This document shows, piece after piece, positions 35,505 through 43,775 of a stretch of DNA of 64,000 bases. The number at the start of each line of letters is the position of its first letter. The first letter of the stretch is position 1. The notes under the pieces were generated by a model. The model did not search any database. It had not been told where the DNA came from and was given only the letters and a program-made list of their open reading frames with translations. The DNA comes from Burkholderia cepacia (lineage in GTDB: Bacteria > Pseudomonadota > Gammaproteobacteria > Burkholderiales > Burkholderiaceae). The position numbers were made by a program, and so were the translations under genes. The stretch lies in the NCBI RefSeq assembly GCF_001039005.1, contig NZ_LDWR01000029.1, positions 62,001-126,000 of the forward strand, written 5' to 3'.

Positions 35505-36836
35505 CTAGCGTCCGGAAAATATGCCTGGACCGCAAACGTCAGGGTTGCCGATATCGAGAACATTGTAGCTTCGATTGCTAAGGAAGTTCGCGGAGATGGC
35601 GGTTTGGAGACGCGACGGCACTGTGTCGAAACCATTGCCACGGATGACCGAAGCATAGCTCGCGTTTGTGTAGTGGTAGTTCAGGAAGTCAAGAATAGTC
35701 ATCGTCACTGCGGAACTCGCGTAGCACTGGCTCAGGATGATCTGGCTCATACCCGAAACCGGATAACCGGACGATGGGTTGGCCAGAGCTACATATGACC
35801 AGCCGGAAACCGGAGCCCATTTGGTCGGATCGGCCAGGTCGGTGCCGATGGGGGCAGCAATCGTCCCCAGAGCCTTCGTCGCGTTCGCGTACGTCGGAGC
35901 GTAGTACTTCGTGTCCTTCGTGTTGTACAGGCTGGCGATCGGGAGCTGCAGCGCGCCCGATGACGTCACGACCGCGCTTTGCGACGCGAGGAACGTGTTC
36001 GTATACGCAGGGCTCAAATAGGCGACGGCCGCCGTGCCGGCTGAATTCAGCGACGCAAGTGAGTTGCGAACGCCACCGTCACCCGAAGTCGCGACGAAGT
36101 TCGATGGCACGCCGGTCGGGAATGCCCAAATATTCGCGAACGTCAGCGAATCGACGAACGTCACGCCGGCCTTCGTGTTGGCCGTCGTACAAACCGCAGC
36201 CAGGTGTCGGGTCAGCAATTCGGTCGTGCCACTGCCATCCCTGCGATAGACGACCGTGATCGGCGCGTTCAGCGAATAGTAGCCGCCGTCCGGATTGGCG
36301 ACCTGATTCCAGTTCGTGATCTTGCCCGAGAAGATGCCGCACGGATCGTCATCGTTCAGCGCGATGCTGTGCGCCTGACCCGGCGTCGTCTGCGGCGTCG
36401 TCGAGCTCGTCACGGCCGGGCCATTGACGATCGGCACCGTGATGGCCGTCACGATGAACGGGATCTGGATCAACGGGCCGTCGGTGGTGCCGCGGCCGGT
36501 GTTGTTGTACGCCGTGACCTGAGCGGTCGTGAGTGCGGCGTCGCTATTGGCGAAATGAACTGCGCCTGTAACGCCGGCACCAAAGAACGTCGGCTGGTTG
36601 TTCAGGAACGCGTATTGGCCGGCTCCCGAGCCGACCGAATAGTACGTGAACGTGCCTTCGGACGTGCCGAACAGGCCGATTTCGGTCGCCGGGTTCGCGG
36701 TGCTGCCGAGCAATGGTGCGACAAGCGACGAGCCGCCGCCCTGGATGATCGGGCCCGCAGCGAATACGTGCTCAGCGTTCATGCCCGAAACGACGAGAGT
36801 CAGAGCCTGACAGATTTTTCGTTTGATGGAGTTCAT
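35505..36836 (-). CDS. DING/PstS-type secreted phosphate-binding protein 2
   Basis: 443 residues with signal peptide (MNSIKRKICQALTLVVSGMN, cleaved near VFAA). The mature start IIQGGGSSLVAP resembles the DINGGGATLP start of DING proteins, and the whole chain follows the DING pattern: FTYYSVGSGAGQYAFLNN, CGIFSGKITNWNQ, VYRRDGSGTTELLTRHL, and the C-terminal IILSQCYASS with a final NPDVCGPG. These are PstS-like periplasmic-binding-protein folds that bind phosphate. ATG 36836 was chosen over ATG 36893. It has the same length and much the same sequence as the adjacent upstream copy, a tandem duplication. In Pseudomonas, DING proteins were reported as substrates of the Hxc T2SS, which fits the surrounding gsp genes. 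Confidence 0.88.
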   Translation of the reverse strand: MNSIKRKICQALTLVVSGMNAEHVFAAGPIIQGGGSSLVAPLLGSTANPATEIGLFGTSEGTFTYYSVGSGAGQYAFLNNQPTFFGAGVTGAVHFANSDAALTTAQVTAYNNTGRGTTDGPLIQIPFIVTAITVPIVNGPAVTSSTTPQTTPGQAHSIALNDDDPCGIFSGKITNWNQVANPDGGYYSLNAPITVVYRRDGSGTTELLTRHLAAVCTTANTKAGVTFVDSLTFANIWAFPTGVPSNFVATSGDGGVRNSLASLNSAGTAAVAYLSPAYTNTFLASQSAVVTSSGALQLPIASLYNTKDTKYYAPTYANATKALGTIAAPIGTDLADPTKWAPVSGWSYVALANPSSGYPVSGMSQIILSQCYASSAVTMTILDFLNYHYTNASYASVIRGNGFDTVPSRLQTAISANFLSNRSYNVLDIGNPDVCGPGIFSGR

Positions 36837-36933
36837 GATGAGTTGTCTCAGTGCCGCCGGGTTCGCGTGCATCCATCGAGACATCGAGGACATCGGTTCT
36901 GTCAGGAGGGGGCGCGCATAGTCGGTGGCTTGA

Positions 36934-36968
36934 AATAAAAAAACCGCCTCGATTGCTCGAGGCGGTTT
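36934..36968 (-). terminator. Strong Rho-independent terminator after DING gene 1
   Basis: Perfect 12-bp stem AAACCGCCTCGA/TCGAGGCGGTTT with a TTGC loop (36941-36968), followed on the minus strand by a T-rich run (TTTTTTTATT). It separates the two DING genes, so gene 2 needs its own promoter or read-through. Confidence 0.9.
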
Positions 36969-36998
36969 ATCAGGACGTTGATTCAGAAACGATCCAGC

Positions 36999-38330
36999 TT
37001 ACCGGCCGGCGAAACCGCCTGCACCGCAGATGCTCGAATCGTTGATGTCGAGGAAGTTGTTGCTCGAGTTGCTCAGGAAGTTCGCCGAAATCGCGGTCTG
37101 GAAGCCCGACGGCACGGTATCGAACCCATTGCCATGAACGACCGAGGCGTAGCTTGCGTTCGTGTAGTGGTTGTTCAGGAAGTCGTGAACAGCCGTTGCT
37201 GCCGCGCCGTTGGCGTAGCACTGGCTCAGGATGATCTGGCTCGTGCCCGAGACCGGATAGCCGGATGCGGGGTTCGCCAGGGCCGTATAAGCAGCACCGG
37301 AAACCGGAACCCACTTGGTCGGATCGGCAGCGTCGTTACCAGACGGTGCGGAGATCGTACCCAGTGCCGTCGTCGCGTTCGCGTACGTCGGGGCGTAATA
37401 CGCCTTGGCAACCGTGTTGTACAGGCTGGCGATCGGAAGCTGCAGCGCGCCCGACGACGTCACGACCGCGCTTTGCGACGCGAGGAACGTGTTCGTATAG
37501 TCCGGGCTCAGATACGCGACAGCGGCCGTGCCAGCCGACGACAGCGAAGCGAGCGAACCGCGAACGCCGCCGCTACCCGACGCAGCGATGAAGTTCGCCG
37601 GCACACCCGACGGGAACGCCGACGAGTTCGCGAACGTCAGCGAATCGACGAACTTGACACCCGACGCCGTGTTGGCGGTCGTACAGACTGCAGCGAGGTG
37701 GCGGGTCAGCAGTTCGGTCGTACCGCTGCCGTCCGCGCGATAGACAACCTTGATCGGCGTGTTCAGCGAGTAGTTGCCGCCTTCCGGATTGGCGACCTGA
37801 TTCCAGTTCGTCAGTTTGCCCGAGAAGATGCCGCACAGATCATCATCGTTCAGCGCAATGCTGTGCGCCTGACCCGGCGTCGTTTGCGGCGTGATCGAGC
37901 TCGTCACGGCCGGGCCGTTGACGACCGGCACCGTGATCGCCGTCACGATGTACGGGATCTGGATCAGCGGACCGTTCGTGGTGCCGAGGCCCGTGTTGTT
38001 GTACGCAGTGACCTGAGCGGTCGTCAGCGCGGCATCGCTGTTGGCGAAGTTAACCGTGCCCGAGACACCCGAGCCGAAGAACGTCGGCTGGTTGTTCAGG
38101 AATGCGTTCTGGCCGGCACCCGAGCCGACCGAGTAGTACGTGAACGTGCCTTCGGACGTGCCGAACAGGCCGATTTCGCTGCTGGCGTTGCTGACCGAGC
38201 CGATCGTCGGCGCGACGAGCGACGAACCGCCACCTTGAATCAGCGGGCCTGCGGCCATCGCGAGCGATGCGCCCATGCCCGAAACGACGAGAGCCAGGAC
38301 CTGACAGATCTTGCGCTTGCTGGATTTCAT
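36999..38330 (-). CDS. DING/PstS-type secreted phosphate-binding protein 1
   Basis: 443 residues, signal peptide MKSSKRKICQVLALVVSGMG ending in MAA, mature start GPLIQGGGSSLVAP. It shares with DING proteins the phosphate-site loops (QGGGSSLVAP, VGSGAGQNAFLNN, RADGSGTTELLTRHLA) and two late Cys (SQCYANG and SSICGAGG) that could form a disulfide. AAGGAAA precedes the ATG. A putative VreI-type promoter on the same strand lies about 100 bp upstream. Likely exported across the outer membrane by the T2SS encoded on both sides, to scavenge phosphate or act in surface signalling. Confidence 0.9.
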   Translation of the reverse strand: MKSSKRKICQVLALVVSGMGASLAMAAGPLIQGGGSSLVAPTIGSVSNASSEIGLFGTSEGTFTYYSVGSGAGQNAFLNNQPTFFGSGVSGTVNFANSDAALTTAQVTAYNNTGLGTTNGPLIQIPYIVTAITVPVVNGPAVTSSITPQTTPGQAHSIALNDDDLCGIFSGKLTNWNQVANPEGGNYSLNTPIKVVYRADGSGTTELLTRHLAAVCTTANTASGVKFVDSLTFANSSAFPSGVPANFIAASGSGGVRGSLASLSSAGTAAVAYLSPDYTNTFLASQSAVVTSSGALQLPIASLYNTVAKAYYAPTYANATTALGTISAPSGNDAADPTKWVPVSGAAYTALANPASGYPVSGTSQIILSQCYANGAAATAVHDFLNNHYTNASYASVVHGNGFDTVPSGFQTAISANFLSNSSNNFLDINDSSICGAGGFAGR

Positions 38331-38428
38331 GAGAAATTTCCTTGGACGAAGATAAACGGGAACCCCTGAAACAGCGGTTGGAATACTTGTGAACCGCCGG
38401 GTAAATGTAGGGGGAAATCCGTATGATG

Positions 38429-38461
38429 CGTGTGAATTTTTAATAACGAATGGTACGTAAC
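38429..38461 (-). promoter_or_regulatory. Putative ECF (VreI-type) promoter of DING gene 1
   Basis: On the minus strand GTTACGTACC, then 17 bp, then CACACG. The 18 bases AATGTTACGTACCATTCG differ from the gspIJ site at only two positions. It is 98 bp before the DING start codon. Confidence 0.5.
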
Positions 38462-38972
38462 ATTTTTATCGATATCGTCAATGTGTTATCCGGATTGGCG
38501 GGGCAATAAATCGAGGTCGATTCACGGGATTGGCGATTCCCAGATGTTGGGAACTTGGTCGCGCACGGTGGCGGAGCCTTGTGCCTCGGTGCTGTTGGCG
38601 CAGGAGGCAGCGCTATCGCAACATCAAGTCAGTTTCGTGGCGAATGCTACGGAACATTTCTTCCAGAAACGGATGGGGCGTCCTGGGGAGATATTCCTGA
38701 AATTGACCGGATGGTTTTGATAAGCGGGCATCACTTTATGATTGCGAGATGGTTAATGCTTGAATAATTGATGGTGTCGATCAAGATGAAATCGTTTCCC
38801 CGATATAAGAATAACGACCAAAAGTAATAAGACCGGAAAAGAACAAAAAAGGTAGCCCAACATCCGTCACAAATTTGCGCCGGTTCGCTCCTTAGTCTTC
38901 CCCGGCGACTCCGTCCGGCGCGTTGCGCGACGTCGTCGGAAAAAGTCCTATGCGTGACACGAGGGCACAGAC
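38462..38972. other. AT-rich spacer between DING gene 1 and gspF
   Basis: About 510 bp, clearly poorer in GC than the surroundings, especially 38680-38870. Short frames at 38481-38720 and 38555-38767 are not supported by codon use or similarity that I recognise. It may be horizontally acquired or regulatory sequence, or remnant DNA. Confidence 0.55.
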
Positions 38973-40190
38973 ATGTCGGCATTCCGCTACGAAGCGATCG
39001 ATCCCACCGGCCGCACGCTGAAAGGCGTGCTCGAAGCCGACAGCGCGCGCGCCGGGCGCAGCCATCTGCGCACGCAGGGGCTCACGCCGCTCGTCGTCGA
39101 ATTGGCCGCGCAACGCCTGCATGGCGCGCGCCAACAACGTCTGTCGTTCGGCCGCAAACTGTCGCAGCGCGAGCAGGCGATCCTCACGCGCCAGCTCGCG
39201 AGCCTGCTGGTCGCGGGGCTGCCGCTCGACGAAGCGCTGTCGGTGCTGAGCGAGCAGGCCGAGCGCGAATACCTGCGCGAGCTGATGGCGTCGATCCGCG
39301 CGGAAGTCGTCGGCGGCCACTCGTTCGCGAATGCGCTCGGCCAGCATCCGCGCGATTTTCCGGAGATCTACCGCGCGCTCGTGGCGGCCGGCGAGCACAC
39401 GGGCAAGCTCGGCATCGTGCTGTCGCGTCTCGCGGACTACATCGAGCAGAGCAACGCGCTGAAGCAGAAGATCCTGCTGGCGTTCACGTATCCGGGCATC
39501 GTCACGCTGATCGCGTTCGGCATCGTCACGTTCCTGCTGAGCTACGTGGTGCCGCAGGTGGCGAACGTGTTCACCAGCACGAAGCAGCAGTTGCCGACCC
39601 TGACGGTGATGATGATGGCGTTGTCCGACTTCGTGCGGCACTGGTGGTGGGCGTCGTTCCTGGCGACGATCGCGATCGTCTTCGCGATCCGCAAGGTGCT
39701 GTCGCGGGAAGGGCCGCGGCTCAGGTTCGATCACTGGCTGCTGACCGCGCCGCTCGCGGGCAAGCTCGTGCGCGGCTACAACACGGTGCGCTTCGCCAGC
39801 ACGCTGGGCATCCTGACCGCGGCCGGCGTGCCGATCCTGCGCGCGTTGCAGGCGGCCGGCGAGACGCTGTCGAACCGCGCAATGAGCGCGAACGTCGACG
39901 ATGCGATCGTGCGCGTCCGTGAAGGCTCGGCATTGTCGCGCGCGCTGGCCCACACGAAGACGTTCCCGCCGGTGCTCGTGCACCTGATCCGCTCGGGCGA
40001 GGCGACCGGCGACGTGACGACGATGCTCGATCGCGCGTCCGAAGGCGAATCGCGCGAGCTCGAACGCCGCACGATGTTCCTGACGAGCCTGCTCGAACCG
40101 CTGCTGATCCTGGCGATGGGCGGCGTGGTGCTCGTGATCGTCCTCGCGGTGATGATGCCGATCATTGAGTTGAACAACATGGTGCAGTGA
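38973..40190 (+). CDS. gspF: Type II secretion inner-membrane platform protein GspF
   Basis: 405 residues, the family length. It starts MSAFRYEAIDPTGRTLKGVLEAD as GspF proteins do, has two T2SSF domains (about 70-195 and 270-395) and three membrane helices (near 165-190, 215-240 and 370-395). GspF is the polytopic core contacted by GspE, GspL and GspC. It ends 8 bp from the end of the convergent gspC. Confidence 0.96.
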   Translation: MSAFRYEAIDPTGRTLKGVLEADSARAGRSHLRTQGLTPLVVELAAQRLHGARQQRLSFGRKLSQREQAILTRQLASLLVAGLPLDEALSVLSEQAEREYLRELMASIRAEVVGGHSFANALGQHPRDFPEIYRALVAAGEHTGKLGIVLSRLADYIEQSNALKQKILLAFTYPGIVTLIAFGIVTFLLSYVVPQVANVFTSTKQQLPTLTVMMMALSDFVRHWWWASFLATIAIVFAIRKVLSREGPRLRFDHWLLTAPLAGKLVRGYNTVRFASTLGILTAAGVPILRALQAAGETLSNRAMSANVDDAIVRVREGSALSRALAHTKTFPPVLVHLIRSGEATGDVTTMLDRASEGESRELERRTMFLTSLLEPLLILAMGGVVLVIVLAVMMPIIELNNMVQ

Positions 40191-40198
40191 CGCGCGGC

Positions 40199-40645
40199 TC
40201 AGCGCACGAACGCATTCGCCTTCTGTACGGCGGGCAGCGCGATCTCGCGTTGCAGGCCGTTGCGGTCGACGACGATCGAGCGCGCGCGCACCTCGGCGAG
40301 CTTCGCGGCTTCGCCGATCGCCGAGCCGATGCGCACGACGCGCGCGGCTTCGCCGCCGACGCTGACGATCGCGGCCGCGCGGCGTGCGTCGAACGCGAGC
40401 ACGCCGAGCAACTGGATTGCATCGCGGCCGTCGTCGGGTTTGGCACCGAAAAGCTGCGCGCTGGCCGTGACGTCGAACGGCGCGGGCGGTGCGGTACGGG
40501 CGGGTGCCGGCGCATCGGGCGCATTCAGCAGGCGCGCGGCCCATATCGATATGGCGACGAGCGCGGTGCCGGCGACAAGGGTCGCGACGAGCGGCAGGAG
40601 GTCGACGCGGGACGGAACGGTGCGGAGCAGGGCGAGCGGTTTCAT
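40199..40645 (-). CDS. gspC: Type II secretion protein GspC (short form, no PDZ)
   Basis: 148 residues: short cytoplasmic N-terminus, one membrane helix (LLPLVATLVAGTALVAISIWAARLL), a Pro/Ala linker, and a homology-region domain (residues about 60-140) with AQLFGAKP, IQLLGVLAFDARRAAAIVSVGGEA and VRIGSAI. This HR domain contacts the secretin. No PDZ or coiled-coil domain follows, so it is shorter than classical GspC. ATG 40645 is chosen because similarity starts there. It is encoded opposite to its neighbours, between gspF and gspG. Confidence 0.85.
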   Translation of the reverse strand: MKPLALLRTVPSRVDLLPLVATLVAGTALVAISIWAARLLNAPDAPAPARTAPPAPFDVTASAQLFGAKPDDGRDAIQLLGVLAFDARRAAAIVSVGGEAARVVRIGSAIGEAAKLAEVRARSIVVDRNGLQREIALPAVQKANAFVR

Positions 40646-40706
40646 GGCGACGGATCGGTTCGATGAACAGGGAACGGTTTCCATTCTTTGACGCAAGGGT
40701 GAATGC

Positions 40707-41189
40707 ATGATGACGACGCACGACGAAGCGCGAACATCGCACGCAAGACCGGCGCATGAACATGCACGCCGCCGCATGCAACGCGGCTTCACGCTGATCG
40801 AGATCATGGTGGTCGTCGCGATCCTCGGGATTCTCGCGGCGCTGATCGTGCCGAAGATCATGAGCCGCCCCGACGAGGCACGGCGCATCGCCGCGAAGCA
40901 GGACATCGGCACGATGATGCAGTCGCTGAACCTGTATCGCCTCGACAACGGCCGTTATCCGTCGCAGGAGCAGGGGCTCGCTTCGCTGATCCAGAAGCCG
41001 ACCACCGATCCGGTGCCGAACAACTGGAAGGACGGCGGTTATCTGGAGCGGTTGCCGAAGGATCCGTGGGGCAACGCGTATCAATACCTGAACCCGGGCG
41101 CGCACGGCGCGATCGACGTGTTCAGCTACGGCGCGGACGGCAAGCCGGGCGGCGAGGGGAACGATGCGGACATCGGCTCGTGGCAGTAA
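40707..41189 (+). CDS. gspG: Type II secretion major pseudopilin GspG
   Basis: 160 residues, prepilin motif QRGFTLIEIMVVVAILGILAAL with Glu5, then the GspG-specific features: SRPDEARRIAAKQDIGTMMQ, LYRLDNGRYPSQEQGL, and the calcium-site loop with DPWGNAYQYLNPG and DVFSYGADGKPGGEG. It is the main subunit of the pseudopilus and needs a prepilin peptidase encoded elsewhere. It leads the gspG-H-L-M run. Confidence 0.97.
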   Translation: MMTTHDEARTSHARPAHEHARRRMQRGFTLIEIMVVVAILGILAALIVPKIMSRPDEARRIAAKQDIGTMMQSLNLYRLDNGRYPSQEQGLASLIQKPTTDPVPNNWKDGGYLERLPKDPWGNAYQYLNPGAHGAIDVFSYGADGKPGGEGNDADIGSWQ

Positions 41190-41193
41190 CGGC

Positions 41194-41697
41194 ATGACGA
41201 TCGCGCACGTCAGGAAACGTCGCCCGCTCGCGGCCCGGAGCGCTGCCGGCTTCACGCTGCTGGAGATGCTCGTCGTGCTCGTGATCGTCGGGCTGCTGGT
41301 CGCGGTCGTGACGCTCGCGCCGTCGCGCAATCGCCGCACGGATCTGGCCGAGGAAGCGCAGCGGCTCGCGAACCTGCTCGAATCGGCCGGCGACGAAGCG
41401 CAGGTGCGCTCGATGCCGATCGCGTGGCAGCCGGTGGGCGGCGGCTACCGGTTCGTGCAGCGCACGGAAAGCGGCACGTGGGCGCCGATGACGGACGACC
41501 TGTATCGCGCGCGCCGCTGGGGCACCGAGGTGACGGGCGTGTCGGTGCGTTATACGGGCGGCGGTGAAACGCCGTCGCGTATCGTGCTCGGCAGCGAAAG
41601 CATCGACGTGCCGGTGACGATCACGCTGTGGTCCGGCGACGTGCGGATGGCCGTGGTCGGTACGGGCATCGGCAACTTCATCGTCCGTCGGCCATGA
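41194..41697 (+). CDS. gspH: Type II secretion minor pseudopilin GspH
   Basis: 167 residues from ATG 41194, 4 bp after gspG. Prepilin motif AGFTLLEMLVVLVIVGLLVAV with Glu5, followed by the GspH pattern LAEEAQRLANLLESAGDEAQVRSMPIAWQ. Joins the pseudopilus between GspG and the GspI/J/K tip. Confidence 0.92.
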   Translation: MTIAHVRKRRPLAARSAAGFTLLEMLVVLVIVGLLVAVVTLAPSRNRRTDLAEEAQRLANLLESAGDEAQVRSMPIAWQPVGGGYRFVQRTESGTWAPMTDDLYRARRWGTEVTGVSVRYTGGGETPSRIVLGSESIDVPVTITLWSGDVRMAVVGTGIGNFIVRRP

Positions 41698-41725
41698 GCG
41701 GCGCGCACAGCGCCCGGGAGGCGCG

Positions 41726-43135
41726 ATGTCGAGCCTGATCGTGCTGCTGCCGTCGATCGGCACGTTCGATGCGGAAAACTGGCAAGCAGTCGCGATGCCG
41801 TACGCGCTGTTCGACCGGCGCGGGCAGTTCGTCCGTGCGGGACGAGTGCATCGCGATGCGTGGCCGAAGGCCGCATCGACGGTGCTCGTGCTTGCCGCGC
41901 GCGATACGTTGCTCGTCGACGTGACCCTGCCGCCGGTGACGGGCACGAAGCTGCGGCGCGTGCTGCCGCATGCGGTCGAGGAATATCTGATCGGCGATGC
42001 GCAGCAGAGTCACGTCGCCGTCGGACCGGCCGCGAGCGGCAATGCGGCGCGATCCGTGGCGGTTGTCGATCGCAAGCGGTTCGGCGAAATGATCGACTGG
42101 TTCGACACGGCCGGCCACCGGCGCGTGCGTGCGGTGCCGTTGATTCATTGCATGGCGATGAGCGGCGGCGAACCCGCGGATGGAGGAAGGCAGGGCGATA
42201 CGCTGCCAACGATCGCGGAAGACACAGCGCCCGCACTTGCAAAGCCGGATAGCGACGCCAATGAAGCGGCGGCGCCCCTGCGCCGCGAAGCCGATGTGCT
42301 GATCGTCTGCCCGCCCGAGCCGTACGCTATCGCAAGCGAAACGACCTTCGACCCGGCGCGGCTCGAACTGGCTGTCAAACGCGGAACGTCGGGGTTCGGC
42401 CTTGAAACGCGCGCATCGGCGCTGGACGTCACGATTGCCGAGTTGTCGAAACACGAATCCGTTCGGGTGCGCGTGCTGGTCGTTGACACTCGTGACGATG
42501 TCGAAAGCAGCGCTGCAACAGCATCGGACATGCTCGAACGAGCGGCCGGGCATTTGGCGATACCGCTCGTCGCATGCAAGTTGCCATGGGAAGGGCTCGC
42601 ACGCAGCGCGCTTGCTTGCCCGTTCGACCTCTGTCAGTTCGAATTCGCACGCAAGACGCGCACCGACAGTGGTGGAGCGCGTCGCTGGCGCGTGCCCGCC
42701 GGTCTGGCGCTTGCGTCGGCCGTCGTCGCGATCGCGACGATCAACGTGCAGTGGTTCCAGCTGCGTCATCGCCAGGATGCGTTGAATGCGCAACTGACTG
42801 CCAGCGTGAAAGCGGCTTTCCCCGACACGACGGTGATGCTCGATCCGCCGATGCAAATGCGGACCGGGCTCGAACGCCTGCGCACCGCGGCCGGCGAGCT
42901 ACGTGCAAACGATTACCTGGTGCTGTCGGCATCGTTGTCGCGTGCGCTTGGCCCGATCCCGTCCGATGCGATCGCGACGCTCGACTATCGCGACGGCGCG
43001 CTGGCGGTCGCATTCCGTCCCGGCACCGCCGTCGATGGCGACGGATTCCGCCAGCGCCTGCAGGCGCAGGGCGTGACGGCCAACGAGGAGGATGCGAAAT
43101 GGATGCTCGGCTCCACGCGGCCCGCGCCGCGCTGA
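41726..43135 (+). CDS. gspL: Type II secretion inner-membrane protein GspL
   Basis: 469 residues. N-terminal cytoplasmic actin-like domain (LIVLLPS start, TLLVDVTLPPVTGTKLRRVLPHAVEEYL, typical GspL), one membrane helix near residues 328-350 (GLALASAVVAIATINVQWF), and a periplasmic ferredoxin-like domain. GspL ties the ATPase GspE to the membrane platform. A less ordered stretch of residues 145-190 is of lower conservation type. It overlaps gspM by 37 bp. Confidence 0.92.
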   Translation: MSSLIVLLPSIGTFDAENWQAVAMPYALFDRRGQFVRAGRVHRDAWPKAASTVLVLAARDTLLVDVTLPPVTGTKLRRVLPHAVEEYLIGDAQQSHVAVGPAASGNAARSVAVVDRKRFGEMIDWFDTAGHRRVRAVPLIHCMAMSGGEPADGGRQGDTLPTIAEDTAPALAKPDSDANEAAAPLRREADVLIVCPPEPYAIASETTFDPARLELAVKRGTSGFGLETRASALDVTIAELSKHESVRVRVLVVDTRDDVESSAATASDMLERAAGHLAIPLVACKLPWEGLARSALACPFDLCQFEFARKTRTDSGGARRWRVPAGLALASAVVAIATINVQWFQLRHRQDALNAQLTASVKAAFPDTTVMLDPPMQMRTGLERLRTAAGELRANDYLVLSASLSRALGPIPSDAIATLDYRDGALAVAFRPGTAVDGDGFRQRLQAQGVTANEEDAKWMLGSTRPAPR

Positions 43136-43611
43136 CGCAGTGGCTCGACGGCCGTTCGCCGCGCGAGCGCGTGCTGCTGGCGGGCGGCGGCGCGTTGTTG
43201 TTCGCGGCACTGGTCTACAACGTGATGTGGGAGCCCGCATACACGGGCCGCACCAGGATCGCGGCACACCTGCCCGCATTGCAGATGCAGGTGGCCGAAG
43301 CCGGCGGCCAACTCGCGGAGGCACGGCGGCTGCGTGCGGCCGCCGCGATCCGGCCGCCTGCCGGTGCTGCGCTGCGGGACGCGCTTGCCGCGTCGCTCGT
43401 GCAGGCCGGCATCGCGAAGGCGCAAGTCGCGGTGCTGGGCGAAGGCATCCAGGTGGACGCAAAGGGCGCGTCGTTTTCCGCATGGATGGACTGGCTCGAC
43501 CGCATGCGCCACACGCACCACGTTCGTGTCGTGAGCGCTCACGCGAGCGCGGACGGCAAGCCCGGCGTGACGTCCGTTTCGGCGCTGCTGCAGCCGCAGA
43601 CGGTCCGTTGA
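43099..43611 (+). CDS. gspM: Type II secretion inner-membrane protein GspM
   Basis: 170 residues from ATG 43099, inside the end of gspL. The pattern is amphipathic N-terminus ending WLDGRSPRERVLLAGGGALLFAALVYNVMW (single membrane helix), then a periplasmic helix and a ferredoxin-like domain ending in a beta-strand LLQPQTVR. GspM dimerises with GspL. Last T2SS gene before the vre genes. Confidence 0.88.
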   Translation: MDARLHAARAALTQWLDGRSPRERVLLAGGGALLFAALVYNVMWEPAYTGRTRIAAHLPALQMQVAEAGGQLAEARRLRAAAAIRPPAGAALRDALAASLVQAGIAKAQVAVLGEGIQVDAKGASFSAWMDWLDRMRHTHHVRVVSAHASADGKPGVTSVSALLQPQTVR

Positions 43612-43659
43612 ATGCGTGCTTCATGAAAGCCGAGGAAGTATTGAGTCGCTTCGCTGCAC

Positions 43660-43681
43660 GGTTCACCTGACTGTCATAGTG
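43660..43681 (+). promoter_or_regulatory. Pho-box-like site upstream of vreA
   Basis: CTGTCAT at 43671-43677 is a full PhoB half-site; the 11 bp before it (GGTTCACCTGA) matches the repeat only at the TCA core. PhoB is reported to act on the vre system of P. aeruginosa, so the position about 95 bp before vreA is suggestive. One half-site is weak. Confidence 0.45.
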
Positions 43682-43775
43682 CCCGCTCACAATCTGTCGT
43701 TCGTTTGCCACGGAACCGCTCACGGGGGTGCGCGTTTCGCCGGCAACGTGCAACTCCACTTCCGTCCAGGGATTC

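Noticed and set aside
38481..38767. Small secreted-protein genes in the AT-rich spacer
   Set aside because: Two overlapping frames of similar length, neither with good ribosome-binding site or recognisable content.
38452..38972. Reading the GGTACGTAAC site as a plus-strand promoter for gspF
   Set aside because: It would be over 500 bp from gspF, while the minus-strand reading has 16/18 identity to the gspI site and correct spacing to DING gene 1.
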